The notes: generated from the letters alone by a model not told the origin. DNA of 64,000 nt from Porodaedalea pini (GCA_002794775.1 NBAY01000101.1:39215-103214), one strand, 5' to 3'. Counted from the first letter of the stretch, positions 22,689-34,796 are shown. Made by a program: numbers and translations.

Positions 22689-25502
22689 ATGGCATACAAG
22701 GGCAAATCTACGACGCGGTCGTGGGCGACGCTGCCGCCTGAGGTCATCCGCCTCATCACAACCCACTACCTTCTCGCCATTTCCGCGACTGCCGCTCTCC
22801 CGACCGTGTGGCAGCAACGCGAGAACTGGCCTGGTCGCATGGCATTCACAGTCGTGCGCGACGCCGAAGCCATTCAGCAGATTATGCGTGTCTCGCCCGC
22901 GTGGGCCGCTGCCAGTGCGTGTCTTTTTCCTCTTTGTCTGCAATTCAATTGTGTTCGCGTCCGTCGTCCGTGATTATGACGAGCTGGGTGGTGGCATCGG
23001 CTCAGGAATTGGAGAAGTCAACGCGAGTTTCGCTGTCGACGCGTGTACAGGCGCGCATATGCGCTACGTAATGCTTCAGTCATCCGCGGCAGTCATGATC
23101 GAAACGGTAGTTTGCAGGCGATATGGGCGTTGTCAGCGGCAGGTCTGAGCAAACTCGCGGTCATGCGCATGGTAGCGTGCCGTCGCGTCGACGCGGTGGC
23201 GAAGCTTGAGGGGGCGACGATCTTCTACCTTCTTGCCCTATCAGATGTAAACGGGCGCTGACCTCTTCTTATTCTAGTTGAATATCATCTATTCTGGCAA
23301 CAAGCCGCTGCCGTTCTTGATGCGGCCGACCACATTCTGGCATTTGCTCGCGCGCAACGCGTATCTCCCTTCAGGCACTTCCACCAGCACCTGTTCCAGC
23401 GTTCATGCATTCCCTGCCGTATCAACTACCCCAATTCCACCAGCGGTCTCTTAGTCGCCAGGCGCCTCATCTTCACGCACACGCTCGGCTTCGTCCCGTG
23501 CTGCAGAGATCACCGCAAAGAACGCTTTTGCGGGATCTGTCTGCGCGACGCGAGCAATGAAGAGAACTGCATCGCCGAGAATGAGGAATGCGATTACTGG
23601 CAGACGGTTGAGGCCACCTGTCGTTACTGCCGAGCAGAGTGTTTGTGGAAGGCATGCTTTGAGGGACAGGAGCAGGCTGGGAGCAGGCTAACGAAAGAGG
23701 CAGAGGCAGTGGGTGGCCAGTCATTCGCAGCGGACGACTGGGAGGCACGTCAGACTGTGGACGCATTCATCGAAATGGGCGAGGGCTCCGTCCGCGACGT
23801 CATCGGTCTCTGCCTAGAGAAACTCTGGTTGCGAAAGAACACGAAAATTGGAGAGATGATGCGTTTGGCGGTGGCAACGTCGCGAATGCAGTCACGCATG
23901 GCCGAGAATGCAAACGAGGCAGGCATTATAGGCAGCGGCATGGGCGAATACGAGGATGAAGAGGAACTCAGCGAACTGGACGAAGAGGACGAGGACCCGG
24001 AGCTCATGAGCATCACCGAGGAGACCCAGGGCGTGCGCGACCTCGCGATAAACGATTGGGCCCGGACGCGGATTCTTGATGGCCATTGGTACAGTCCTGC
24101 CGACCAGTGGTATCTAATTCAAGGCACTGCCAACTCAAACGCACCCTGGCTACCGACATCTCCTACTCATCCGCCTTTTCCGTACATCCCTGCAGCACAT
24201 CCAGTGCCATGGAGCCTCACGCAGCCTGTCGCGGAGCGACGTCATCCAGACCCGGCCGCCGTGCGCACGTTGCCACCGCCGAGCCTTGCTTTGTGCAGCG
24301 CGGCATTTGAAGCGTTTCGTAGGCAAATGCGTGCCGTCTTATTTCCCGCTATGGTCAACATAGTGCGCAAGGTGGTGATGGAGTGCGCGGTCGATGGAAC
24401 TGATGCTAGTATGCGCGTGGCGCGTATGAATGTCGAAGATGTTGCAAGCGGCCTTCGTGAGGGCGGTGCGTGGTACAATGGCGTGGATTGGGCGGATCGG
24501 CGGCGGCGGCGGGAGCCGAAAGACACAGACGACTCATCGAGCTCCGAGAAGAGTGGCTCAGGCACGACGAGCCCTGTGCTTTCGACATCGACGTTACAAA
24601 CGACACCTTCACCCCCACCAGCGTCCGACGTGAAGGTGCAGAGCTCCACACCGTCCAGCTCGATGCCCCCGCCGCCGTCATCATCATCATCGCAGTCGCG
24701 ACCACCATCTTCGCCTATCATGTCCCTCCCTATAGCGATCTCGCCCGTACTAGAGTCACCCACACAGATTCCATCCATTCCTTTCATCCCTGAATCGATG
24801 TCAGAGATGCCCTCGTTCACAATCGAAACGTTCAAAAATGTGCGTATTCTTTATTCGTTTTGGCTCCTTTGTCTTATCTGACTTGCCGTCTCTGTTTTAC
24901 TCTAGATATGGCGCGACGCCTGTGCGCCCCTATTTCAATGTCGCTGCAAGATCTGCGAGCGCGCAGTGTTGAAGGCAAACATCGAAGCGGGAAATATCGT
25001 TCCTTCGCAGCAGTACACTCAAAAACAGGACCAGCAACAGCAACAGAAGCAGATCGTGCCGCTGCCTGTGGAGGTGCGGATCGACTTAGTATCGGACACA
25101 GAAGAGGACCCTTCGCTCCTCAGCGCTGAGGCCGAGAGTGAGATGGACCCTGAACAAGATCAAAATCGGAAGAACATAGTGAGCAGGAAGCGATCTTGTG
25201 AAGCTGCAGAGATCATCGACGCGGATGGCTATGGTGGTGAGGAAGATGTTCGGACAGAGGAGCGGAACAATCGTAGCAAGACCCCACCGGAAAAGCGTCA
25301 GCGGATCGGAAAGCATGAAATTGAAGCTGTGAGGCGAACGTCAATATCGCCGATGGCACCACCTCGCTCTGAGAGCGAGTCTCCCAGCGATACCACGAAG
25401 GAGGTTGTGCATGTAGTCACGGAATGGGAAGAGTTGGGTGGTTTGGATGACGATGGACTGTACGTTATGGACGATGCTCCGCTATTGGAGGAAGGGGTGT
25501 AA
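22689..25502 (+). CDS. F-box-like basidiomycete protein with Cys cluster, one apparent frameshift
   Basis: Proposed exons 22689-22918, 23006-23246, 23278-24839 and 24906-25502. The N-terminus (SWATLPPEVIRLITTHYLL ... RVSPAWAAAS) resembles an F-box. Next come LMRPTTFWHLLARNAYLP and a Cys-rich block CIPCRINYPN ... PCCRDHRKERFCGICLRD ... CRYCRAECLW that may bind zinc. The second half is acidic, then Ser/Pro-rich and low in complexity, with a further CRCKICE pair and a basic KRSCEA ... EKRQRIG stretch that could be a nuclear signal. Exon phases agree except near 23366-23372, where one base seems missing in CCCTTC: the upstream frame runs to a stop while the Cys-rich frame continues. Function unknown. 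Either a recent null allele or a sequence error. Confidence 0.65.
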
Positions 25503-26388
25503 TGGCAGACTTCATTTGTCTCTCGCATGCGAAACCCCCACTACCCCGCCCTCGGAACTCACGCTCAAGATCAACGCAAAGGATATCCTCGTTGTACCAC
25601 GTCTGCGTAGACTGTCTACCGGACTGGCGCATCGCTCCCTACTCGCGATCAGAAATAATGATCTCAACTCTTTCATTCTTCCAGTAGCCTTGCGCAATCG
25701 AAGTCAGAAGCTATACAGTCGCAATGTACCACCATCGTCTCGTTCTTCGCCTTGCTTTGTTGTCTCTCTCATTTGTAATGTTCTCTCATCTTTCTCCTTT
25801 CTCCACACTTCTCTAAATCATATCGGAATGGCGACGGAACTTTATTTGTTTCTCGCGTATGTCTGTTTGATGTGATGCGAAGCTCTACACTACGGCCTGT
25901 GTGCTTTATATAAGTCAGGACTGGTTTCATTTATGATGTAACAGTAGATAGCAATTTATAAATTTGGATCGTCTCCTGGACATATTTAAACTTCAGAATC
26001 GGAAACGCGGTCTCGTTCACGTGCGTGTCGTTGACTCGGAGCATGCGTTGACTTGTTCTCTGGTAGAAAGCAATATTCCTATCGACTACCACCGTCTGCT
26101 AAAAACAATAGCCATTCTGCACAGAATTTCTCGGTTAGAACAGTTTTTCTCTACTCATAATCACTCACAAATATTTCACAGTCTCTCAGAAGCGTCGCCG
26201 TCATCACGGACTTGTCTTCTATTTGCAAATGTTATCTCACCTTTCATCTCCCGGGCCCTTCCTGCGATGATGGCTGATATATTTCACACCACTTCATCAC
26301 TACACTGTGAAGTACATCAACAATACCCTCCAACCCCTTCTGCACGTCTTCTGCTGCTGTCCCTTTTCGCTGACTATCCTTCGGCAAA
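25503..26388. other. Intergenic and upstream region of K1
   Basis: About 890 bp with no supported gene. The last 100 bases are pyrimidine-rich (about 26310-26385), like the promoter and leader tracts before many fungal genes. K3 has a similar tract at the same distance. Confidence 0.45.
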
Positions 26389-28915
26389 CTGGCTGAACAA
26401 ATATACCCGGGGCCGTCAGCAAGACATGGTACTCCTATTCGGCGCGAAAGCTACGGAGGGCTGCTTCGGTCGACTCTGGCTGAGGTCAAGCATCTTGACC
26501 TCACCGAGCATCTCTCATATGGTAACAATACCACGTTCCTCGCGGGCGGAGGCTACGGTGATATTCGTATCGGAACATGCAACATTGCTGGTCGCGGCAG
26601 CGTCAAAGTTGCTGTGAAATGCATCCGTCTGTATCTTCAACAACGTCCAGATATCACCAAGGTGCGATATTTCGAAAACTTTCGGCACAAGCTTGACCAT
26701 TATTATCCAGCTCATAGAGAGAGAAGTCCGCGTATGGTCGAGCCTTAAGCATGCCAATGTTCTTCCGCTACTTGGTTACAGTATTGAGGATAGTGGGCTT
26801 CCGTCATTGATATCAGAATTCATGGAAAATGGCACAGTATTGCATTATGCTCAACTTCATCCCGAGCTTGATGTTATTCATATGGTAGTCCACTTCGTAT
26901 CTCCTCCGTGTCATTTTGTTTACGTGCTAGATACGACAGATCCTTGGTATTGCCGAGGGAGTCGGCTATCTCCACGATAAAGGCGTCATACATTCGGATT
27001 TGAAATCCGTACGTGTCTGTTATTTCTGTCAATAAGATATAGCATTCATCATCGCAAAATCAAGGATAATGTTCTGATCTCGCAGCTTGGCGAACCTCTC
27101 ATCTGCGACTTCGGTATATCCCGGATGATCTCCATATCTCAATCCATGGGTGGACAAGGTGCACATGTGCAGAACAGTACCAGCACTTTGAGAGGATCAT
27201 CGCGATGGATGTCTCCCGAACTCCTCATGCCGCCCGACAACCAGCCCACCGTGCATTCGAAATCATCCGATGCATGGGCATTCGGTATGACTACATATGT
27301 GAGACGTCTCGTATTTTAATCATGGTTTTCGCTTATGATAAATTCACTCGATGGTTTCAAAGGAGTTGTTGACGAAACGGCGACCGTATCATCAGCTTAT
27401 TTCCGACCCTCAGGTGCTCACTGCCATCATGCGCGGCCGTCTTCCAGACAAACCTGACTCCTTTGACAATTGGCCATCACACTATCATGGAGCCTGGAAT
27501 CTATGCGAGGCGTGTTGGTTAAAAGAACCGAGCACGCGACCGAGGATGGGCCACATCATCATGAGACTGAAGGATATGGTCTCCGAGCTTGTATCGCCTA
27601 GCCTCGACAGTCTGATCTCTCCCCACGTGCCAGCAACTCCAGTCGGTCCAGACCGTACTTCTTCCGATATATCCTTAGAAACTCCTAGTACGGCAGCCCG
27701 CGAGCTTGCTCTAAGGGAGTCGCTATCCTCCGGGAAAATGTATGCATCCGATCTACCCTTCATGCAGAGTATGCATGTTCCAATGGCTCAGAGTAAGAGT
27801 TCCGACTAATTACCAAAACGAGGATCTCAACCAACCAATCTTTCACTTTTACCTAGGACAAGAGGTACCTCTCTCTGGTCTAGCGACTCCCCCAAGATCT
27901 TCCGAGTCATCACTTCACAAACTTTCGACTTCCTCTGAACCATCTCCAAAATCTATCCACTACGGTCTGCCTATGACAAGGAGTGAGGACAAACTACTCG
28001 AAGTCTCGGAGCGAGGACGGGACATCCCTGATGATCCACAACGACATTCCAAACTACAGGTGGTCGCGAACCTAGAAGCTCGTGTCGAAGACTGGCACGG
28101 CCATCATCTTTCCAAGTTTGGAGAGCTCGTCTTGGATGACATATTCATGGTTGCGAAGGCTGACACAGAACGCGAATACCACGTTTTCCTCTTCGAGAAG
28201 CTCATTTTGTGCTGCAAGGAAGTTCTTCCCGTCTTCAAGAAGCTGGCAATGTCCCTGACTGGTGGTATGAGCTCATCGAGAAATAAGACCACTCCACTCG
28301 TGATAAAAGGCCGTATCTTCTTGAGCACCGTAACACACACTCGGCCTCGTATTACGAACGGTGAGTCTGATAGAAACTTCCGTTTGTGTGACCTGGGCTC
28401 TTTACATCCTTTACACAGGTGTGGCGAAACCACAACATTCATTACAGATTTGGTGGAGAGATGCTGAAGGGGTCGACGGCATTGACCATTTATCTTTGGG
28501 ATGCCAATCAGGGGAGCAGCTTGATGTGTGGGAGAATGCGGTCAACCGCCTCACGGAGAAGATGCGGATGCACGCGGCCACGGAATCGCGCCTTAACCTA
28601 ACGGAGCTGCAGTCCGGGAGCATAAACTCTTCTTCCAGCATGCTGCCGCAGCTATCCTCGATGGTGACCATGAAAGTCCATTATCTGGATGACATTTTCG
28701 TTGTCCAAGTACCAAGGACGATGGAGTACGAGGAGCTTGTGGCAAAAGTCGAGAGGAAGGTCAGATTTCTTGGGCCCGCACGAGATGATGGACCTCTCAA
28801 ACTCATGTATATCGATGGAGAAGGAGATATGGTCTCATTGGGATCGACAGAAGACGTCCAAATGGCTATTGAGAGCATGCAATTCAGCAATCATATGGCT
28901 CTCTTCGTCTCTTGA
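26389..28915 (+). CDS. K1: protein kinase fused to Cdc24-like PH-PB1 tail, DH core missing
   Basis: Proposed exons 26389-26661, 26711-26884, 26940-27008, 27065-27298, 27363-27792, 27857-28360 and 28419-28915. Phases agree, giving about 726 residues. Kinase (about 45-335): glycine loop GGGYGDI, VAVK lysine (about 73), HSDLKSDN catalytic loop, CDFG, WMSPE. All key residues are present, so an active TKL-like Ser/Thr kinase is likely. About 363-393 (LALRESLSSGKMYASDL...) is only the first helix of a RhoGEF DH domain. Then VEDWHGHHLSKFGELVLDD and EYHVFLFEKLILCCKE start a Cdc24-type PH domain (about 468-620), and the C-terminus is a PB1 domain (about 644-726; LKLMYIDGEGDMVSL). In yeast the Cdc24 PB1 binds Bem1. 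No in-frame ATG precedes the kinase; a CTG in good context at 26389 or an unseen upstream exon may start it. Confidence 0.82.
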
Positions 28916-29368
28916 CGGTATTACAGTGTCTGTTCATGTATTCAATCACCTCGTCTTGTTCTAATTGTACACTGTCTCTCATCTTATCTCGTAGCAAGAA
29001 CAAGTACGAACCGACATCTGCTTCATCCAGCTTTACAGCACGTGCTTTCTATAAGATGATCTCTGAGCCGAGATTATTGAAGTCCTACGTTTCTCTCTCA
29101 GACAGCCCGAGTTCATCTTTAGAAAAGACATAGTCGCTGTATCACATTGGTCCATCAGTGCTTTTAATTTTAAAACTTGCTAAATGCGACGTCCCATGTC
29201 TCGATCACGTGTTGCCTACCTGCTGCCAAAAATAAAACGAGCGCGTACCCGGGCCGCGCTACTACCTATGGCGACACCCTTGATCCCAACTGCATCCATG
29301 ACTGGTTTCTGTACTTCACGACTTCTGTTGTTGTCCTTCGCGTTCTCCCTGATCTTTTCGCTAACAAA
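28916..29368. other. Intergenic region K1-K2
   Basis: About 450 bp. It holds the K1 3' flank and the K2 upstream region, with no gene of its own. The closeness of K1 and K2 fits a tandem duplication. Confidence 0.5.
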
Positions 29369-30896
29369 ATGGCTGAACAAAGGTCCTTGACGTCTTCGGC
29401 AAGTCCTCATCGCGTAAACTGTGGAGGACTGCTTCGGTCGACTCTTGCTGAGATCAGGTACCTTGACCTTACCGAATACCTGTCGTACGACGACAGGACA
29501 GTCACCACTGTCGGAGCCAACGGTAGCACTCATGTTGGAACCTGAAAAATTGCCGGATGTGGTGAAGTCAAAGTTGTTGTGAAATGCATTCCTCTTTACC
29601 TTCAGCAACGTCCCGATATCACCGAGGCACAGCAAAATTCATTGGTTTCGAAGGTCTCATACGTAACCTATATCTTGATTTCCAGTTTATTGAGAGGGAA
29701 ATATGCGTGTGGACCAGCCTCAAACATGCCAATGTCCTTCCACTCTTTGGTTACAGTATAGAGGAAGACGGATTTCCCTCATCGGTATCGGGATTCATGG
29801 AGAATGGAACCGTACTGCAGTATGCTCAGCGCCATCCTGAGCTTGATGTCATTCATATTATATCTTATTTTTCTGTGACTCTCTTGTGCCTGCTGCTAAT
29901 GATTTCCTTGAAACAGTTTCTTGGTATTGCTGAGGGTATGGGCTACCTTCACGATAAGGGGGTCATTCACTCAGAGCTGAAATCCATACGTACCCAATGA
30001 CTGCGCAAATTCATATCATTGCGCTTATTTTAGCATGATCCAAGGATAATGTCTTGGTTTCGGAGCTTGGACAGCCCCTCATCTGCGACTTCGGTATATC
30101 TCGGATGATCTCCATCTCTCAAACATTGAGTGGGCAGGATACACACGTGCAAAAATAGTACGAGTACTTTGAGAGGGTCATCGCGATGGATGTCTCCCGA
30201 ACTCCTCATGCCGCCCGACAGCCAGCCCACCGTGCATTCGAAATCATCCGATGTATGGGCATTTGGTATGATTACATATGTGAGACGTTTCGTATTTCAA
30301 CCATGATTTTCACTTATAATAAACTCACTCGACGGCGCTTCAAAGGAATTGTTGACGAAACGGCGACCGTATCATCAACTTATTTCCGACCCTCAGGTGT
30401 TTACTGCTATTACGTGCGGCCGTCTTCCAGACAAACCTGAGTCCTTTGACAATTGGCCATCACACTACCTTGGAGCCTGGAATCTATGCGAGGCGTGTTG
30501 GTTAAAAGAACCGAGCACGCGACCGAGGATGAGTGTCATCATCACGAGAGCGAAGGAGATATACTCTATTCTTAATCCGCCTGGCTTGCACGATCCGATC
30601 TCATCTACCACACCCGTAGCTCCCCCTTCCTTAGAATCTGGCCAGGACATTCTCTCGTTCTCGGAGAACGGCCTTCCGATTACACCCAGAAATCCCTCGC
30701 TTACCAGCACAGCAACTGGCACATCTGAGACAGTCCTGGAATTGTTCAGTGCTGCGAGTAAGCTCACCTTAAACGAGTCACTACCCTCGGAGCGAATTGT
30801 GCGCTCGATTCATCGTATATGCAAGATGCGCAGTTACCTAGAGCTCAGGGTGAGTCCCTCGGCTCAATATTGACTTGTGGTATTTTAAGCAGCCTT

Positions 30897-30929
<33 letters not shown>

Positions 30930-31968
30930 GTAGGCAAACAAGCACAATTTGCCAACTTAGCTACACATTCAAGGCTACCACCGGTATCGTCCGAATCATT
31001 TTCGGCCTGTAACCAATACGATCCTCCAATGACGAAGGGTGACGACGAGCCAGAGAAGGACCCTGAGCTCGCAAAACTAGTCGCGAATAGGATCCATGAA
31101 GCACAGCGACAGTCTGAAAAGTTATAGACCATTGCAAGCCTTACAGTTCGTGTAAAAAATTGGAAGGACTTCCATCCGTCTATCTTAGGCGAGTTTATCC
31201 TGGAAGACACATTCGTGGTTGCGAAGATGCATGTGGAGCGTGTGTGCCACGTTGTTCCCGAGACGAATGGAGGTACTCTGCAGAAGGCAGTAACGTTATG
31301 TCTATCTTCAAGAAATTCGCAAGTTGCCTGCCTTATGGGATGGAGCTATCGGGAAAGCAAACCATGCCGCTTTTGTTGAAAGGCTGTCTTCATATGCAAG
31401 ATATATCTTGCGTTCGTCACACAATCACACCCGGTAACTTTGAGACTTTGACTCTCATTTGCATGATCCTGATTGTTTCTATCTGTTAGGTTCATCAAAC
31501 CCGCAGTACTCGCTACAAGTCTGGTGGAATGTCGGCGATGAGCAAATCAGCCTGAAATGCAGGTCACAAGATCAACTCGACGAGTGGGAAAGTGTACTCA
31601 GTAACCTCATTAAGAGGCGGGAACACACAGACTCGAATTCGCAGAGGCATCCATCAGTGATGCAAACTATCAGCGCTAAACCCCGGTTTAGTATATTGCA
31701 GCCCAGTTCTTCGCAGATAGTGACGCTACAGGTCTATTTCCTAGACAAGTATTTTGTCTTGAAAGTATCGAGGACAATTGGATATGAAGAACTGTTAGAG
31801 AAGGTTGCAGTGGTCAGGTTGCTTGGGTCTCGACGAGATGATGGATCTCTTAAAATCAAGTACGTTAGTGGGAATGGAGTTATGGTCTCTTTGGCGATGA
31901 CAAAGGATGTCCAGATGGCGTTTGAGACCCTACAACCCGGTAATGCTAAGAGTCTTTACGTTTCATGA
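29369..31968 (+). pseudogene. K2: decayed tandem copy of K1
   Basis: Follows K1 exon by exon, but with many lesions. A TGA falls at 29543-29545 in the glycine-loop exon and the VAVK motif reads VVVKC. Donor sites are changed (GC after exon 1; AT in place of GT after the CATATT codon and after the catalytic-loop exon). The catalytic loop is HSELKS, with Asp replaced by Glu. A frameshift near 30150-30160 precedes the WMSPE exon, with others in the DH stub and the PH domain, and a TAG falls at 31125-31127. A 30-base T run occupies an intron (30898-30927). The PB1 end is well kept (LQVYFLDKYFVLKVSRT ... SLKIKYVSGNGVMVSL). It retains ELAKLVANRIHEAQRQSEK, the last DH helix of Cdc24 proteins, which helps show how K1 arose. 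Confidence 0.85.
30898..30927 (+). repeat. Poly-T tract in a K2 intron
   Basis: Thirty uninterrupted T residues directly before a TAG acceptor-like site. It is a mononucleotide run in a relic intron, and its true length may vary between reads. Confidence 0.9.
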
Positions 31969-32281
31969 CGGTCTGCTTGTTCCTTTGTTCCTTTTGGTTG
32001 TCCATTTTCATTGTTCCAAACACCTCTCACTGCACTCACCTCTATCATGTTGACTCTATTGATCATAAATGAGACACTCGTCTCTGTCAGTATCTAAAAT
32101 TTGCTATTTTATGAGACTGGAGGTCGGCTTCTACAGAGCGATCCCTGTGATTGTAGTACTTACATGTGATAGAGGTTGTTGGGTCCCTCTTACCTCTAGT
32201 CACCGTGTATTCATCTCCTGTATGTTTTGTACTCGTATCATTAGTTTCCTGCTGCTGCTATCTTTGTGATTCAATGTGAAG
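31969..32281. other. Intergenic region K2 to MITE cluster
   Basis: About 310 bp with no gene. It ends at the TA target dinucleotide of the next element. Confidence 0.45.
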
Positions 32282-32319
32282 TATGACGTACCAATGTAAC
32301 AAAAAATCAAGTTCCTCCC

Positions 32320-32480
32320 TGGAGAGTTTGTTTAACCCCCAGAGACAAGAAAAAATTCCTCGGAGCATGTGACATACCCTCAGAGAGCAAAAACACCCCC
32401 CGGAGAGCAAAACACCCCCAGAGAGTAAAACACCCCCGGAGCACAAGACACCCTGGAGAATAGACAACCCCCAGAAAGTG
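32320..32480. repeat. Degenerate short tandem repeat, about 18-20 bp unit
   Basis: Seven or so imperfect copies of a unit like CCCCGGAGAGCAAAACAC lie in a row within the left arm of M1. Units vary in length and base content. There are no spacers of constant length, so it is not a CRISPR array. Confidence 0.7.
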
Positions 32481-32819
32481 GATTTGTCATGCATAAAATA
32501 CCTTTTTTTCAGCTTCAAAAATCACTAACTTGCTCATTTCTCTATAGAATTGAGTCACTAAATTTCAAAAAATTACCTGAATCATTTACTATGCATATAA
32601 GAACCTATTCAGTAAAGAGAGTGTATGCAATTAGTCTGACAAGTGAAAGAGGGTCTATCTTACTTGAGACAAATTGCCTCCACAAAAATTTTCTAAGATG
32701 TCCCAAGTAGTTCTAAAATCCTGATAACCCATGAATACAATTCACCAACAGGTTTCATATCTTTATCTTCAAATTTGAGCTCAGGAAAACCAGGCAAGGA
32801 TTCTGCCTGACAATACACC

Positions 32820-33460
32820 TATAGTTGCCGTTGTCCGGTCCATGGACCACTGGACCCAGGACCGGACCACATCTGGACCATAAGTGGACCGGACCGCAGT
32901 CCGGTCCACTTTGCATCCAGTCCAGGTCCAGTCCTGGGTCCAGCTCTCCTGCTATTTTTCTGGACTGAGCTGGACCCTGGACCGGACCTGGACTGGAAGA
33001 AATATTTGTGGGAGTTAGTTTGACATCATTACTGGCCTCAAGGTGGTTGACAAAGAAGTAGAACAGCTCTAGTGAGACCAGAAGATGTGCTGAGCTTTGC
33101 ATAGCACTGTGACACAACTACTTGCCTATGCAGGGGGTCTTCCATACCGTGTGAACAGGTTTTCTCAGGACTCAGGAGCAGGTCTGGTGGATACCAAGTG
33201 CCATATCCACCTTCTTTCTGAAACTTTTGAGTACAGAGATACTATAGATGTACTACATAAGCCTTTTCAAATGCATGTCTTTGTCTCAAGCATAAATAGA
33301 ATTAATTCAACTTTTTCTTCTCAATTTACCAGTGGTCCAAAAGTGGTCCAGCTGGGGTCCGGTCCAGGTCCGAGCTGAGCAGGAAAATCCAAAACGGTCC
33401 AGGTTACAGTCCACCGACATTTTGCCTGGACTGGACCTGGACCGGACCGCAGCAACTATA
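32820..33460. mobile_element. Non-autonomous hAT-like element, 8-bp target duplication
   Basis: A 641-bp block beginning TATAGTTGC and ending GCAACTATA, flanked on both sides by the perfect 8-bp direct repeat AATACACC (32812-32819 and 33461-33468). Just inside each end are long arms rich in GGTCC and GGACC, in inverted arrangement. An 8-bp duplication with short TIRs is the hAT signature. The core has only short frames with no recognised transposase. It sits inside M1 and is therefore younger than M1. Confidence 0.85.
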
Positions 33461-34138
33461 AATACACCTATTATTTTCAACATGGACATTACACATGGTT
33501 ACTTCACATTTAAAGCTCAGAATTATTTTATATATATCAGATGATGAATTTAGCAATCTATTTGAAGAAGTTCTATGAAGAATTGAATGAGATATGTATT
33601 TTACAACTTTTTGAGGTGCTGAAATGCAGTGATCACCGCTCTCAAATGATTGTCACGTGATTGAAACTCCGGGGGATTTTTGGTTCCTCCGGGACCTGTC
33701 AGAAAAAAACATATTGTCACATGACATAAAAACATATTTGTAGTCTAACATGCCATTTATATGGCTCCAATCCGGGGCCAACATTTACAGAACAACAAAA
33801 ATATGGAAGTACCCCAGACAAAAATACATCACATGACTTTTTTAATATCTAAATAGGGCAGCTGTTACCGAATTTGGGACTTACTGAGCACGTGCATCTT
33901 CCTCTGGGGGGAACTTGATTTTTTCGGGTGACAGTTCAGCAAAACTGTTATAATTCCATCTCATCTGGGGGGTAACTTAAAAATCTCACAAAAATAAAAC
34001 CCATCCCCGGACCTAGGAAAAGTCACTTGATGATATTTTTAACCCTTTATGGTAGGATATTCCTCATTTGGGATTTCTCAATCACATGTCTATACATCCG
34101 GGGGGTAGGTTGATTTTTTGTTACGTTGGTACGTCATA

Positions 34139-34794
34139 CAGACATTCACCGGTCCTTTAAACACTAACTTGATTTCCCTCCTCACATTTTTAACTAAACA
34201 CTTTTTCTAATTATTTTTGCATCAGTACAAAGTGCTTATTGAGAAGTATCTGCATGAATTATTTAGAGCATTCAAGTGTGTTACAAAAATTAAAATCGCC
34301 TTCACAAAGTTTAGGGTGTTTTATGAGAAAATCAACTCCTTTGAACACTGCACATGATAATGTCACACTAGTGTTACTGTAATCTTGCAATGTACTTACG
34401 TCATCAGATCGGCTTATGAACCTGTCAAATGTGAACATTGTCTGCATTGTCTGACCTCCGTAAATTGCAAAACTCACTCTCCTGCTTCCAAACTTCGAAA
34501 ATATATAGATTAGATGGTATAAATGCTGTGTGAAATTTTTCACATGTTTCTGTTGAGTGATACTTTCAGAATAAAATTTGTTAGCGAGAGATGCTGCAAG
34601 TTTGATTACATTTTGACATTTCTGATTTTCTCTGGACTCAACCATTTCACCGATTCTGCTCAAAATTTGCACCCATATAGCCAGACACTGCATACACATT
34701 CAGGTATTTTTTCAGAACTGCATTAAAATTTTTGAGGGAGAAATTGCTAGGTGTTCAAAGGAACAGTGGTGTTTAAAGGACACGTGAATGTCTG
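34139..34794. mobile_element. MITE-like element M2 with TIRs and TA duplication
   Basis: A 656-bp block whose left end CAGACATTCACCGGTCCTTT matches the reverse complement of the right end (CAGACATTCACGTGTCCTTT), with the match continuing into AAACAC. It is flanked by TA at 34137-34138 and 34795-34796. The left TA is the same dinucleotide that bounds M1. No transposase; the minus frame 34259-34699 has no motif I recognise. Confidence 0.78.
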
Positions 34795-34796
34795 TA

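Larger units (their letters stand above)
32284..34136. mobile_element. MITE-like element M1 with TIRs and TA duplication
   Basis: Ends in near-perfect terminal inverted repeats. The left reads TGACGTACCAATGTAACAAA and the right end, reverse complemented, TGACGTACCAACGTAACAAA, with about seven more matching bases after that. It is flanked by TA on both sides (32282-32283 and 34137-34138), the duplication typical of Tc1/mariner-like elements. No transposase is seen, so it is non-autonomous. It is enlarged by a hAT-like insertion at 32820-33460. G/C-rich CCCCGGAGAG repeats occupy its left arm, and its right arm has similar CCGGGGG stretches. Confidence 0.8.

Noticed and set aside
24242..24835. 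Minus-strand frame of 197 codons
   Set aside because: It is the complement of the Ser/Pro-rich, low-complexity coding part of the 22689-25502 gene, which has better context and splice sites.
27000..27065. Reading K1 exons 26940-27008 and 27065-27298 as separate genes
   Set aside because: The GT..AG intron joins the catalytic loop exactly at HSDLKS/DN, and K2 and K3 have the same split.
32480..33120. Small frames within M1 and the hAT-like element
   Set aside because: None shows a transposase motif, and they cross TIR arms or insertion borders.
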